Assembly (NCBI GenBank): GCA_021018995.1
Contig: CM037586.1
Location: 10,878,247 to 10,942,246, forward strand
Reading direction: 5' to 3'
Length of the DNA stretch: 64,000 bases
From: Chloranthus sessilifolius
Taxonomy: Eukaryota > Streptophyta > Magnoliopsida > Chloranthales > Chloranthaceae
Position 1 is the first letter of the stretch. Every line of letters starts with the position of its first letter. A model generated the notes under the pieces. That model searched no databases. It was not told the origin of the DNA and was given only the letters and a program-made list of their open reading frames with translations. The translations under genes were made by a program, and so were the position numbers. Below are positions 10,259 to 22,910 of this stretch, piece after piece.

Positions 10259-12684
10259 AAAGAATATACATCCTCAAAAAGGAACCAAGAAGAACCACTG
10301 GTGATGGACATCCATCACCCAAACAATGGTTCCTGATAGTGGTTTCTATAGAATGTATAATAATACAAGTTAAAACATCTATAGAAAGTAAATATAAAAA
10401 GTGGCCACTAGGCACACAATAATCCAGGGTATTATACAAAAACCCCCAAATAAATAACAAACTAGTACCCATACAACTAATAGAACTTGTCAGCTAGGGT
10501 ATCAGTATCCTCCTCCTCGGCCTCAACCTCTGGATCAGGCTGGTAGTCGGGATCGCTCTCAGTGCCGGGAGCTCTAGCCTCAGAACCTATAATTGTTGTA
10601 GAAAATAGGGTGAGCTAACCATCTAAGCTCAGTAGAAGAATTTCAGTTAAAATTGCATCTTAATTGTAAAACATGGTTGCAGAAGATATTGATAGAATTG
10701 AACAGATGCAAGCAGATGTTTCAGATATGCAGAATTTATCAAAGCAGACAGAACTTATTAGAGTTTACAGAATATTATGTATACAATGTTTAATGACTTA
10801 GAATAGTAAACTAATGTTACTCCTGTGAGTATAGCACGTGGTAGCCAGATTTGGTTCGATGGGTAATCCCGACCATCGTCGTTCACGTGAACAATTTCAG
10901 GAATGCAACAATGCCTCTACTATGAAGTGTAATTATGCAGATGATTTCCAAGCAAATGCATGATTGTGCCAGACACGGATATACCGTCAAGTCGGTGAGA
11001 TTCGTTAGATTATTAAACCTCAAATCACATGCAGACATATTATACATAACGAAAATCAGGTGACGGGTGACAGGTGTCAGATAGCAGGAGTCAGATATAA
11101 TAGAGTTTTCACACATATACTAAACATGATTGGAAAGTAAAATCAGACTATGCAGTCGAATGCAGAAAATTTGGAGCCTATGAGATCAAGAATAAATGCA
11201 ATTTTAGTTGAATTCTCCTACCTCAGGTCAGACCTTTCTAAGCAAATCCAAAGCTCTTCAAGGAGTCATGGTCTGATCCTTGACTAAAAACATAGCACAC
11301 TAGGTGTCAGGTATGTCAGACCATTAACTGGCACTGTGCCTAGCAACGTTAAATTTATAAAACCCAGACAGGTCAAAAACAGGAGTGATTGATCGATCAA
11401 CAGCCTTGATTGATTGATCAATCGACCTCATTGATCAATCAATCATCTCCTTGATCGATCAACCACTTACAAAGCTCACAGGTGACAAAGACTAATTGAT
11501 CGATCAACAACCTCTATTGATCGATCACCTCTTCTACTCATCACACTTTGACAGAGGAAAATTGATCGATCACTAGCCTTGATTGATCTATCAATCCGTC
11601 TTATTGATCGATCAATGACCTCATTGGTCTATCACTAGCCTAAATTTTTTAAATTTCCCTCTTCCTGTTCTCATACTAACTTTATATAGATTGATTGATC
11701 AATGCCCTTATTGATCGATCAATCTATGCCATTGATCGATCAATCTTTTCCATTGATCGATCACTCCTTCTGTGATCGATCAACCTTCAGAATTGATCAA
11801 TCAATTAACAAATTGATCGATCAATGCCCTCGGGCTCTGAACCTCCAGAAAGATGCCTCTACTGTTCTCACTTAACATTTATACGAATTGATCAATCAAT
11901 GCCTCTCATTGATCGATCAATCCAGTATTGATCGATCAATAATGACAGTTCTTTGTCATTAATGGCGGCCACTTGTTCTTCTTATGTTAACCTTTTTTTT
12001 TTTTGGTTCTCAACAACCATTAACGCACCTCTATACATATACTCGTGAAGCTTTAATCTTGTCCTTATTAAGCGTAAAAGCTCACCTTTAAATGGGCCCT
12101 TTCGGGGTCTCGGCAAACGAACTCCAAAGAGGGTTTCAGATTCGAAACTTGGGATTTGTCACCCCCTTCACTCGGAAATGGCAATTTGCAGCTCCGCTTC
12201 AACACGTAGCGACAACACACCTTCTTGCCGATCAGATACGACGTATTAACGTCGATTTCACACTCCAAGGTCACGCAACTACTAACCTAGGTTCTCTCAG
12301 CTCGTGGTTCTTCAAAGCAACCACCAAAAAGACATAACCTAGCTGAATCTCTCAGGAAAATAAGGAAGAGAAAGATGCAAAGTGGTTATACAACCCTTCT
12401 TCCTTCTCTTATAACCTAAGAAACATAAATATCTTTGATATTTCTGTTTCCTTAACTTAAACTCCGGTGTGGAGCACCTACAAAGTTTCTACGGCGTATC
12501 ACGCTCCATCAACGTCGTACAAGACTCGGACTTAAGCGAGAAGTCACACATGACCTCACTTACATGTGGATTAATATTATTTCTTATAATATTAATTTCA
12601 AACTTTTAAATATGTCTCAATTTCCATGCCGGGCACACATATTGAAATTGTCAGGTTCTAGTTCAAAATTTTCAGGCTATTACA
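10041..12684 (-). repeat. B1 5' LTR
   Basis: On the minus strand the LTR starts TGTAATAGCC and ends GCTGTCACA, and is about 2.64 kb long. It contains an (AT)n run near its 3' end (10220-10256) and a dense array of TTGATCGATCAA motifs. The segment 12080-12310 recurs in the B2 3' LTR at about 45010-45250. No host coding sequence was found. Confidence 0.88.
11387..11952. repeat. Array of palindromic TTGATCGATCAA motifs in B1 LTR
   Basis: I count 13 copies of the palindromic core GATCGATC, most as ATTGATCGATCAAT, plus several one-base variants. They are separated by 10-60 bases of unrelated sequence. The array is followed directly by ATGACAG, as in the LTR array of B2 and in its internal array. 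Confidence 0.9.
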
Positions 12685-12689
12685 GAGTC

Positions 12690-13086
12690 GATCACTCTCC
12701 TGCTCGTGGGGCTGTTGTATTCAGAATGAGACTTGAATATCATCCATCATCAATTATTTCACTAAGTCGGTTATGCCCAGTAATGTCGCTAAACGCTTAG
12801 GGACTAATAGTCTCATGGAACATATGTTTTCCCAAGTGTTGGGGCTTCCGCTACTCTCCATCTCGAGTGACAGACATTTTCCCAAGTGTTGGGCTTGCGT
12901 CACTCTCTATATTTTTTACTTTTTAATGTTTGAGGTTCTTTTTGAATACAACAAACCTAATATTGGTGCCTTGGGCCTCTTCAGATGTCTTTTTCTTTGG
13001 CATACGATCATTAGTGATCGGATACCAAAGACGGACATCTGTAGACACCCAAATTTGGCTCAAGGCTCGATCGACTTATAATTCGA
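12690..13086. other. Spacer between B1 and composite A, with an LTR-like start
   Basis: No gene seen. Two near copies of ATTTTCCCAAGTGTTGGGCTT-like sequence occur at about 12826 and 12875. At 13040 the sequence TGTAGACACCCAAATTTGG resembles the start of a gypsy LTR that would have been the host of element A, but no partner end with a convincing target duplication was found. Confidence 0.4.
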
Positions 13087-13091
13087 GAAAG

Positions 13092-14621
13092 TGATCGGTT
13101 TTAAATTATACCCTTACAAGTGCAGAAGATCTATCGTAATACGGTGAAATCAAGAGTGTCAAACCCACAGGGAAGCGTGAAATTTAATTAATTTTTAGAA
13201 GCGTCAAAGGAACCTAAGGAAGTACTAAAAGCAAGATCTTTTTCATGATAAAAATTAACAACTACACAAACATAAAAATAAAAAAATCTAAACAAAGCTT
13301 AAGCAAGGAAAATAATGAAAGAAATTAAACAACGATGAAAAGATGATCAAGGAGTCTGCTAATCCTAGATTTGTAATTTTTATACCAACAATCAATCACA
13401 CATTTCCATGTCAAATCATTTGTCATCATTTAACTATAAGAAAAATGAATCGAAAAGAATGTGATTATTGATCCGACATACTCTATCTAAAAACTATGAC
13501 TCAACCTACTGCGGTATGAATCATGTAAAAAGCATAGCGTATCTGAAAATTTGAAATCACAGCATTAAGATCCAATCGTGAAAGCCATACGATTCAATAA
13601 TTATGATAATGAATACAAATATTAACCCTTATTTTACTACAAGAAAAATGATTAAAAAAGAATGTGATTATTGATTCGGCATATCCTATCTAAAAACTAT
13701 GACTCAGCCTACTGCGGTATGAATCATGTAAAAAGCATAGCGTATCTTAAAATTCGAAATCACAGCAGTAGGAATCAATCGCACGGCCTGAAAGTTGTAC
13801 CATTCAATATTTGTAAAAAGAAATGATTAAATAAAAATAAATTAACTACTTATTTAGGGGTTGCTTCTTCCTTGAATGAACGGTTTTAGCCGTTCATCTC
13901 CGATCCACACGCAAGGCACATATCCAAAACTATTATAAAAATGCTCTTTGATTTATCAAATGCTCGGATCTTTTAGGAAAAGATCTGAAACCTTACAAAG
14001 CTTTGGTTCCTAATTAAAAACTAAATTATCTAAAGCCAAAATAAAAACTAAAAAACTAAGGAGAAAAACCCTAAAGAAAAACTACTAAAAATTGGCCAAA
14101 AAGGGAAAAAAAAAGCTCAAACCCTAAACATTGCTCTGTTTATATAGGGCTCGAATGGAAGAGTTTTCATATATAGGTCAATCGATTGAATTCCAAGATT
14201 CAATCGATTGAATTCAAAATTTGAATTGTGGCGAACTCATTTGAATTTAAATCTCAATTGATTAAAATCTAAATCTCAATCGATTGAGTTCAAATTCGAA
14301 TTTATGAGTGAAACAGTTGTCATCCAACTCAATCGATTGATTTCTAAATTTCAATCGATTGAGCCTGACATGTGAAATATCCATTCTCTTGCTTGTGGCT
14401 GGACCAATCAATTCTTTTAACAGATTTTGGTGTTTTTCTTAGCCCTTTGGTCTAATGCTCCCATATTGTCCTTAATTATGCTCTTTTATGCCTTTGCAAG
14501 ATCCAACGATCATGAACACCCGAAACCACTAAAACTATATAATAGCCATTAGAATGCCTTCATCGGATGGTGAAATATTGGTATTAGGGTGCAAAATATG
14601 ATCATATTTTGGCACAGTTCA
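13092..14621 (-). repeat. Composite A, left (3') LTR
   Basis: The plus strand starts TGATCGG and ends CAGTTCA, about 1.53 kb. It pairs with the right LTR at 32575-34079, with which it shares long runs, for example the AAGGAGTCTGCTAA segment and an internal duplication around GGTATGAATCATGTAAAAAG. Five TCAATCGATTGA-type palindromes lie at 14175-14370. Confidence 0.88.
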
Positions 14622-16650
14622 CACCCCCAAACCTACACTTTGCTAGTCCTCGAGCAAAGAGAATGATAAATATGTCAAAGCAAATAAAACTAACATTCTA
14701 AAAAAAATTAAATGCCACTTTTGTAGGGAGCACGATTGCATTTAGCATATACAATAGGCCTTTAAACCCCTAGGTGATCCCTAGTGGAGGAGTTGTGTCT
14801 CCTGAGGGTTTACAATGAAGATACCCACAAACTTTCAAAAATAGTTTTCAAAATCATTGATAAAAGAGTTTTCAAAAATTGGTTTATATAATATATATAT
14901 ACGTTTAAAATCAAAAGCCAGAAATCATTTCAACATGTAAATGTTCATTCTCAAATACCGATGTTATGATAATTTCACTGCTGCTTATTCCAATTAACCC
15001 AATGCTCCAATCTTTAGACCAATTTTTCATTCATGCCTAGAGTGTTGTGTGTGCATGTGCCAATGCTTAAATGGTTCCATTGTTGGATTAATCCAAATTA
15101 GAAATCATCGGATCCAAAGTATCCACTCAATCCTCGCCTTAGGTATCCACTCAAAACAAAATCGCTCCAATGAATGGTTCAGCTTTGCACACATGTGAGA
15201 GAGAGTTACAACACAAACAAAAAGGTCTCACATGATATAAGAAATATGGTGCATCGAAGAATTAAAAGAAATCTCATGGTGAAAGATATTTGTATCCTAA
15301 GCATGTTATACCAAACACCATAGATATTATGCTATCACTCTCCACAAGGCATTTACTACTCATGATTAGATCAAGAAAGTCTTTTTCAAGGTTGTAATGG
15401 GCTCGGGTGAAGGTTAAGAAAGAAAGAGAAATCGGGGATCAAATTTATCTGAAAAACCAAAAAAAGAAATACAATTTGATTTTCTAACTTTGCACTCTTT
15501 CTTTCTCAGATTTTTTAGAATTTTTTTTTCTTTTAATCAACTTTTCTCCTTCTTTTCATTCCTTTTTTTTTTTGCTATTTAACACCACCTTATATTTTAA
15601 TTTCACATATTTCTCATTTATCTACCTCTTGTACAAAGATATATTTTTTTCCTTCTTCTCTCCCCTTTTATTCACATATTTTTCTGTCATATGCTCATTG
15701 CAAGTATTATTGCCATGACTCTACTTTCTCTGTTGTTCTCATCCCTCTTTCCCAATTTCTCAGAGATTGAAGGGTAAAGTTTTGCATTTTTCAAACTCGT
15801 GTAGGATATGATTAATATAGCTTAACAAAAAATATTTAAGGCAAAAAAATAAAAATAAATTCAACAAGGCTCAAAGGGTGTGCAAAAAGATAAATCAATA
15901 TAAGGTGAGGTATTTTGGGCACAAATGAGCCAAGGATGGCCTTTGATCATTTCCTTTCACGATGGTAATGATGCCTATTTGTCTTGAGTTTAAACACAAT
16001 GTATTCTAGCACAATGACATAAAGCATGCAAAATAAACAAACTGAGATAAAATGTCTGAGATTTCAACAACACAAATTTCAAAGATACTTCGAATTAATT
16101 TTAACACTCATCAAGAACAAGGAAAAAATTCTAAAGCTCACGGGGTTTAGTCTTTTTTAGAATCCCAGAATTTCATATTTGAACTAATTTTTTGATTTTC
16201 GGATCTAAGCATGACAAAGGTGCAAAAATTTTCCAAGCATAAACTTCAAACCGATCTTTAAATGTTCACAAAAGGAGTTAATTATCCTAAACAACAACAG
16301 TTTTACCATGACATGAATATTTAAAAATTAAAAATTTTACATACATCAGTGACTAAAGTTTGAAAACTACGCCAAAATTAAATAATGATGGCATTTTTTT
16401 TTTCTAAAATATGGTATTGAAGGTGCATATAAAATGTGGTTAAATGTATACTGAAAAATCATGAACCACACATTTGAGCACACCACCCCCAAACCTAAGT
16501 TGTGCTATATCCTCATTGCACGAAACCATACGCATTAAAACCGCAACAGGACAGTCCTCATTTCTTTTCGAAGGAGGGGCGGAGGAGCTAAGGTCACTCG
16601 TCCGTTTTTTTTTTTGAAACTAAAATCCAGACAATTTACCTCTTCAATCG
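14622..16650 (-). other. Composite A: polypurine tract and non-coding 3' region
   Basis: The PPT sits at 14622-14633 (minus strand AGGTTTGGGGGTG) directly before the LTR. A second PPT-like copy lies at about 16483-16495. The rest is AT-rich with no supported ORF. Its sequence near 14745-14815 is the reverse complement of 25130-25240 in element A2, so the two families share a 3' non-coding region. Protease and pol, expected here in an autonomous relative, are absent. Confidence 0.7.
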
Positions 16651-16651
16651 A

Positions 16652-18799
16652 TCAATTGAGGTTGGTGAATCGATCGATTGAACTGACTTGGTTAGTCAGG
16701 AACACTTTCTTTGAAACATGAGTACGTGCCTTTCTCTTACGAGTGCACAAATCTTTGAAAAACTTGGCATACTCAGGAACTTGTTTGATTGTTTCAAGTA
16801 ATGGAAGATTTATCTTTACTTGCTTGAATGTTTCAAAAATTTCTTCCATTTTTGCTGGTCCCTTTTCCATTCTAGATGGAGGAGTTAGGCATTGAGGGAA
16901 TGGTGCCTTTGGGACATAAGGTGCAGATTCAAGTTTCGATTCTTTTTCACGTCCTTGTTGGACAGTTGGAAGTGACACTTCCTCTATTTCTTTTTCTTTT
17001 CCCTTCTCTCTTCCTTGCTCTTTTTCTTTCTCCTTTTCGTTCTCTTTTCCTTTTCCTTTATCTTTTCTTATCTCTGATTCTTTCTCTTACGCTGCTTCTC
17101 TTTCTGCATCAACTTCCACAGGCATTTTCACTTGATTATTAACTTCTCGCCCACTTCTCAGCACCGTAACAGCTTTCAACTGTTGACTATTCGATGGTCC
17201 TTCATCAGGTGGTGCTTGACCTCGAGGATTGTTGATGGGTTGGCTAGAAAGCCTACCTTCCTCTCGTTGACTCAATTGATTGGCCAATTTACTGACTTGG
17301 TCCATTATCATCTGCTAAAAAGATTGCATGCTTCGCATCCCCTTTTCTTCCAGATCAGAATCTTTCGAAGTGCTGGTATGAGATTGATTAAGATTCTGAT
17401 TGAAATTCTGATTTTTTCGATATTAAGTATTTGGATGATAATACGGAGCATTCTATTGGAAATTGGAATTCTGTTGGAAATTAGGATTCTGTTGTGGACG
17501 AAAATTCTGCTGAAAATTTTGTTGAAAATTTTGTTGTCCACTCATTGGATTAGATCTGAACTGCTGATTCACCTGTCCAGTTTGGCTTGATCCTCCCCAC
17601 CCTAAGTTAGGGTGATTTTTCCATTCCGGATTGTATGTGTTTGAGTACATGTTCCTACCTTGTCACTGATATGATTGAGTCAGATTCACCTGCTCTTGAA
17701 GAGTAGGTTCATCAGGAAGAAATGACAAGGTAGTAGGGCACTCGTTAGCCATGTGACCTCGGTGGTCACAAATTGAACAAGCAGCGGGATTGATGGGACT
17801 CTTAGCTTGCTTAGTTGCAGCTAACAGCATGTTCATTTGCTTGGACAACATATCAACCTTTGTTGACAGATCTGACGTGTTGTTATTGACATCAAGTAAT
17901 CCATTTCTGGTCAACACATGTGATTTTGTTGCCACATCCAAATTAGTTCGCTCCATTGTCACATTTTGGATTGAAGTTTGATATAACTTCTCAAACAATG
18001 CCCACAGCTCATCAGCCTCTTTCGTGGCACACGATCCTCCACAAGATGCATCAACCATGCGTCTCTCTTCAGGAATCAGTCCATTGTAAAAACTTTGGAC
18101 TTGTTGCCACCTTGGAACTTGATGATTTAGACAACTCTTAATCAATTCCTTAAAGTTTTCCCAACATTCATGAAATGTTTCTGTAGGTTGTTGGGAAAAG
18201 AACTGGATCTTCTTACGCAACTCAATGGTTTTAGTCATGGGAAAATATTTTTTAAGAAACTGACGGTGTAGCTCTACCCAACTCTAAGTAGATTGCGGTT
18301 CTAAGGAATAGAATCACGTTTTTGCTTTATCTCTTAAAGAGAAAGGAAAGAGTCGAAGCTTAGCTATCTCATCAGTGACATTGTGGACTCTGAACATTTT
18401 GCATACCCCAGTGAATTTATTTAGATGAATGTGCGGATTTTCATTTGCCAAACCATGGAAAATTGGTAGCATTTGAATCATTGCTGATTTGAATTCATAG
18501 TGGTTCCCTGGAATGGGATCATGCATGATACTATCCTGATCCTCGTAAAAACCAGGATCATTATAATATTCGAATGTTCTAGGACCCTCATTGTAATTGT
18601 TATTCCCATTATTTCTATTATTTCCATTATTGCCATTATTGACATTCTGGTTGTTCCCATTCATTTCTTGCCTTTGATTAGCCATGGTATTAGTATGATG
18701 ATACAGATTCCTTTGGATTCTGCGATTCTCTCTATAAGATCGTTCGATCTCAAGATTAAATGGTAGCAGATGTGGGTGATGAGAACGAGTAAAGCTCAT
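16652..18799 (-). pseudogene. Composite A gag, Athila/Tat-like, without pol
   Basis: Pieces from right to left are as follows. At 18314-18799 there is an Asn/Gly-rich stretch, then LPIFHGLANENPHIHLNKF and LRLFPFSLRDKAKT. At 17663-18238 there are WENFKELIKSCLNH, MVDASCGG and a zinc knuckle CSICDHRGHMANEC (CX2CX4HX4C). At 17453-17650 there is a Gln/Asn/Phe-rich stretch. At 17087-17311 there is QREEGRLSSQPINNPRG. At 16652-16978 there is the gag-protease linker FKQVKINLPLLETIKQ and YAKFFKDLCTRK. Frame changes separate the pieces. The frame then runs into two TCAATCGATTGA-like motifs and stops; no protease follows. This is the plan of a gag-only (TR-GAG) non-autonomous element whose capsid might package RNA while pol came from a partner. 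Confidence 0.78.
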
Positions 18800-18849
18800 G
18801 CACCACGCTCACAAATAGGGATCGAAGAATCTACAACAAACCCACAAAA

Positions 18850-19805
18850 TTCAGCTTCAATCGATTGAAATAAGGATTTTCAATCGATTGACAGAAGCGC
18901 ACACAAATTTCAAACAAATGACTTTATCAGTCAATCGATTGAAGAACTGTTCTCAATCGATTGAGATTCAAAGGTCAAAGCAAGTCAACACAGGAATTTC
19001 AGCCAAAATGGCAAGCTTAGAATTTTTGTCAATCGATTGACAGAGGAATGTCAATCGATTGAGAGAAACCAAAAAAATCACAACGAATGATATCCCAATC
19101 TCAATCGATTGACAGAGAATGTTCAGTCGATTGAGGCTATGATAAACAGTAGCCAAAATCAGAAGAAAAGAATTTTTTTTTTTTAATTAAAATTAAAATT
19201 AAAATTAAAATTAAATTTATTATTATTATTTTTTTTAATTCGAATTTCAAAAATATAAATAAAAATTAAATTTCAAAATTAAAAATTAAAATTAAAATTT
19301 TAAAATCTAAAGTTAATCCTACAAAATCCTATAAAATCTCACCTAAAAGAGAAAAAGAAGGAAAAGAATAAAAGATTCCTAAATTTCTTAAGGTAGGTAT
19401 CCTAAAAATCTAAACTTCCTAAAAGAGTCCTACAAAATCTAAAATAAAGAAGGTATCCTAAAAATCTAAACTTCCTAAAAGACTCCTGCAAAAACTTACC
19501 TAAGAGAGAAAAATATGGGAAAGAAGATTTTGCAAATCAAAAATCCAAATATTAATTTTTAAAATTCAAAAATCAAAATTCACACAAGAAAATTAAATTT
19601 TAATTTAGAAATTAAATTTCAAAAATTCTAATTGCAAAAATTTAAGTTCGAAAATCAAAAATCAACCTTTGAGTACCAAACTTCAGATTTCACAATCTAC
19701 AAACTTCTAAGTTTTCAGAATTAAAGATTTTATTTATTTATTTATTATTATTTTTTTCACAAAACACAAAAATCCCTATCCGAATTAATCAAAATTTCGC
19801 CAATT
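18850..19805 (-). other. Composite A leader between PBS and gag, with palindrome array
   Basis: The part next to gag (18850-19140) holds at least eight TCAATCGATTGA-type palindromes. The part next to the PBS is AT-rich and repeats the phrase AAAAGAGAAAAA with CCTAAAAATCTAAAC, the reverse complement of the leader repeats in A2. No ORF is supported. Confidence 0.7.
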
Positions 19806-19823
19806 TCCCCGGCAACGGCGCCA
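19806..19823 (-). other. PBS of left internal region, tRNA-Asp type
   Basis: The minus strand reads TGGCGCCGTTGCCGGGGA, an exact 18-base match to the complement of the 3' end of plant tRNA-Asp(GUC), six bases from the middle LTR. Confidence 0.92.
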
Positions 19824-20017
19824 AAAACTTGATCGCTTTTAAATGTAACTATAATATCTCGAAAAATCACGTTAAACAGTGACCTCGGGATCCGGGTCGA
19901 TTGGTCACAGGTTTGACCAATTAGGAGTTCAATGGTTAGCATAGAGTATGATGAACGGATGAGATGGGATAGTTTGACTAACTGTGTGGTTTACTATGTA
20001 AATGCGAAGTCACATAC

Positions 20018-21345
20018 TGATGAGTAGTGAAATATGATAATATTTCACCCCTAGATACCTATATTTAGCTATCCGATGAAGGCTATCTGATAAGAATTAT
20101 TAGATTTGAAGTGTTTCAGGTAAATACAAGCCAAGTGTAGAAAACAGCCTAAGAATTCTGAAAATAATGTCAAAACACTGCAACTTTGGGTCATCGAGAA
20201 CTTAGTGCAACTTACAGATCCATTTGGACCTTCAAAATGCCCGAATTATAACATTATCAAAACATAAAAATTGTAGAGCTTTCTGTCAGCTTTCCAACAG
20301 CGTAAGAATCGCCTCAATCCGAGTTCAGGACAGAAAGTTATGGCCAACATACTGAAGCAGTGTCTGATGTAAAGTTCGGCGGGAATTCACGAAAATCTGG
20401 GAGGTCGATGCATCGACCCTATTGGGTCAATTAATCGACCCTAAATTTTCGAGTTGGAACACCTTTGTGGCTGGGAAACTTCGGCTCTATTTAAAGCGGA
20501 TCAAACACTTCGAAAAAGAGGAGCAAGGAATTAGGCAAGAATTAGGGATAGGAATTAGAGGGAGGAATTAGAGGAAATAATTAGAGATTTTTTTAGAGAG
20601 AGTTTTTTTTGGAGAGGATTATTTATTCATTATTATTTTTGGTTTTAGATCCTCTAAGCATCTTTTTAAAAGTTCTTCTTTTCTCCTTCTTCTAGGGATT
20701 GATTTGGGTAGATTGTACTTAGGATTTGCACTGTCTTTCTTTTACATTCATAGATTGTATTTAGGAAAAGGCATTGTAACAAAAGATTTTTGGAAAAAAT
20801 AAAAAGAGAAATGACTTTGAATGAACAAGGAGATCATACACCAAAGATGAGCGGCTAAATCAGTAGATCGGGAAATATGTGATCCCCAGATAAGTACCCA
20901 TATTTATGATTAATACCATAGTCTAATGTTTTTATTGTTTTGATCTACACATCACGAGATACGCTATGCTTCTTACATGACTCATACTGCAATGATAGGC
21001 TGAGTCATTGTTTTTAGATAGGGTATGTCGGATTGATGATCATACTTTATTTCAAATCATTTTTATGAATGAATGATGGTGATGGTGTGAATGATTCTTT
21101 AATGAAAGGGGGGTACAAATCTAGGGTAGCATATTTCTTGATCTTATTTAAATATTATTCTTAGATTCATCAGTAATTAGTTGTTTAGATTAATTTATTT
21201 TTCTTGCATTTAGAAAAAGTGATAAATTTTTGGTTAAATTGAATCTGCCCCTTGGTACTTCCTTGGGGATATTTTTAAATCTCTGAAAGAATTAATTAAA
21301 ATAATAGATCTTGTCTTGCTTAGAGGTTACATTTAAAATACACCA
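20018..21345 (+). repeat. A2 5' LTR
   Basis: About 1.33 kb. Relative to the 3' LTR it lacks about 45 bases just before the end, including the CCTGTGGGTTCGACACCC segment. A short palindromic stretch GGTCGATGCATCGACC with a nearby TTAATCGACCC lies at about 20400-20445. Confidence 0.93.
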
Positions 21346-21351
21346 AGTTTT

Positions 21352-21369
21352 TGGCGCCGTTGCCGGGGA
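21352..21369 (+). other. A2 primer binding site, tRNA-Asp type
   Basis: TGGCGCCGTTGCCGGGGA, an exact 18-base complement to the tRNA-Asp(GUC) 3' end, six bases after the LTR. Confidence 0.94.
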
Positions 21370-21479
21370 GATCGGCAAAATTTTGATTAATTCGGTTAGG
21401 GATTTTTTGTGTTTTAATTTAGAAAAAAAAAAAAAAAAAAATTCGAAATTTAATTTAAAAAAAAAAAAAAAAAACTAAT

Positions 21480-22800
21480 ATTTAGATTTTTTATTTGCAA
21501 AATCTTCTTTCCCTTATTTTTCTCTTTTAGGTAAGTTTGTGTAGGACTCTTTTAGGAACTTTAGGTTTTTTAGGACTTCTTATTTTAGTAGGATTCTTTT
21601 TCCTTATTTTCCGCTTTTAGATATTCTAGGATTTTCTAAAATTAGTTATTAATTTTTTAAGAAGTTTATAAATTTAGGATACCTTCCTTAGGAAATTTAG
21701 GAATCTTTTATTTTTTTTCCTTATTTTTCTCTTTTAGATAAGATTTTGTAGGATTGCCATTAGGTTTAAAATTTATTTATTTTTTTTAATTTTAATTTTT
21801 GAAATTCGGATTTAAAAAAAAAAAAAAAAATTGTAAATTTTGAATTCTAATTTTTTGAAATTCGGATTTAAAAAAAATAAAAATAAATAAAATTTCAATA
21901 TTTGGATTTCTGCTTTACAAAATCTTCTTTCCCTTATTTTTCTCTTTTAGGTAAGTTTGTATAGGACTCTTTTAGGAAGTTTAGGTTTTTAGGACTTCTT
22001 ATTTTAGTAGGATTCTTTTTCCTTATTTTCCTCTTTTAGATATTCTAGGATTTTCTAAAATTAGTTATTAATTTTTTAGGAAGTTTATAAATTTAGGATA
22101 CTTTCCTTAGGAAATTTAGGAATCTTTTATTTTTTTCCCTTATTTTTCTCTTTTAGATAAGATTTTGTAGGATTGCCATTAGGTTTAATTTTTAATTTTT
22201 GAAATTCGGATTTAAAAAAAAAAAAAAATAATAATAAATAAATAAATTTAATTTAATTTAAATTCGAATTTAAAATTTTTTTTTTTTTTTAATTTGAATT
22301 TTTAATTTTAATTTTTGAAATTCGAATTTAAAAAAAAAAAAAAAAAAATCAATTTTTTAATTTTTGCTTTGCAAAATCTTCTTTCGCTTATTTTCCTCTC
22401 TTAGGTAAGTATTTTTTTTTATGGAGTTCTTTTAGGAAGTTTAGATTTTTAGGATTTCTTATTTTAAATTTTTTAGGAGTTTATTTTCTTTATTTTCCTC
22501 TTTTAGATATTTTGTAGGATTTTCTAAAATCTAGTTATTAATTTTTGTGGGACTACTTGCTTTATGCTTTGTAGGAATCTTTCTATTCTCTCCCTTCTTT
22601 TTCTCTTTTAGGTAAGATTTTATAGGATTTTGAAGGATTGTCTTTAGGTTTGAAATTTAAATTTTATATTTTAATTTTTGAATTTAAATTTTATTTTTGA
22701 AATTCGAATTAAAAAAAAAATATTTAAAAAAAAAAATTTATTTTAAATTCGAATTTTAAATTTAAAAAAAAAAAAAAAAAAAATTCTTTATTTTAAACTC
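21480..22800 (+). repeat. A2 leader: three tandem imperfect repeats of about 420-450 bp
   Basis: Each unit begins with a TTGCAAAATCTTCTTTC-like block, runs through TTTTTCTCTTTTAGGTAAG, then TTAGGAAGTTTAG, a second CTCTTTTAGATAAG block and an A-rich/AATTCGAATTT stretch. The AG/GTAAG point falls at 21530/21531, 21950/21951, 22404/22405 and 22611/22612. Several poly(A) runs of 15-20 bases occur. There is no coding sequence. Confidence 0.8.
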
Positions 22801-22910
22801 AAATTTTAATTTCTTTATTTTATATTCACCCTTAGGCTTACTTTTCATTAACTCTTACACACCTTTCTCATACCCGCCGATTCTATCTTACCAGAGCTCG
22901 GTTATCAAGG

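Larger units (their letters stand above)
5968..12684 (-). mobile_element. B1: Ty3/gypsy LTR retrotransposon with internal deletion
   Basis: The element lies between two copies of the 5 bp target site GAGTC (5963-5967 and 12685-12689). Its LTR starts TGTGACAG on the plus strand and ends GGCTATTACA. The minus-strand order is 5' LTR (10041-12684), initiator-Met PBS, gag, protease, RT, then a break. The 3' LTR remnant (5968-6902) joins straight onto the RNase H region, so the rest of RNase H, integrase and everything up to the LTR start has been deleted. The close relative B2 (44103-53391) shows what is missing: integrase and ORF3. Motifs suggest a chromovirus of the Tekay/Del group, which is an inference from pol wording only. 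Confidence 0.9.

Noticed and set aside
11387..11952. Regular short repeats that might be read as a CRISPR-like array
   Set aside because: The motif is only 8-14 bases, palindromic, with spacers of very uneven length, inside a plant LTR. There is no cas-like gene and the context is eukaryotic.
17132..17590. 152-codon plus-strand ORF
   Set aside because: It is the antisense shadow of the gag C-terminal region, rich in Ile/Leu because the sense strand is Asn/Gln-rich.
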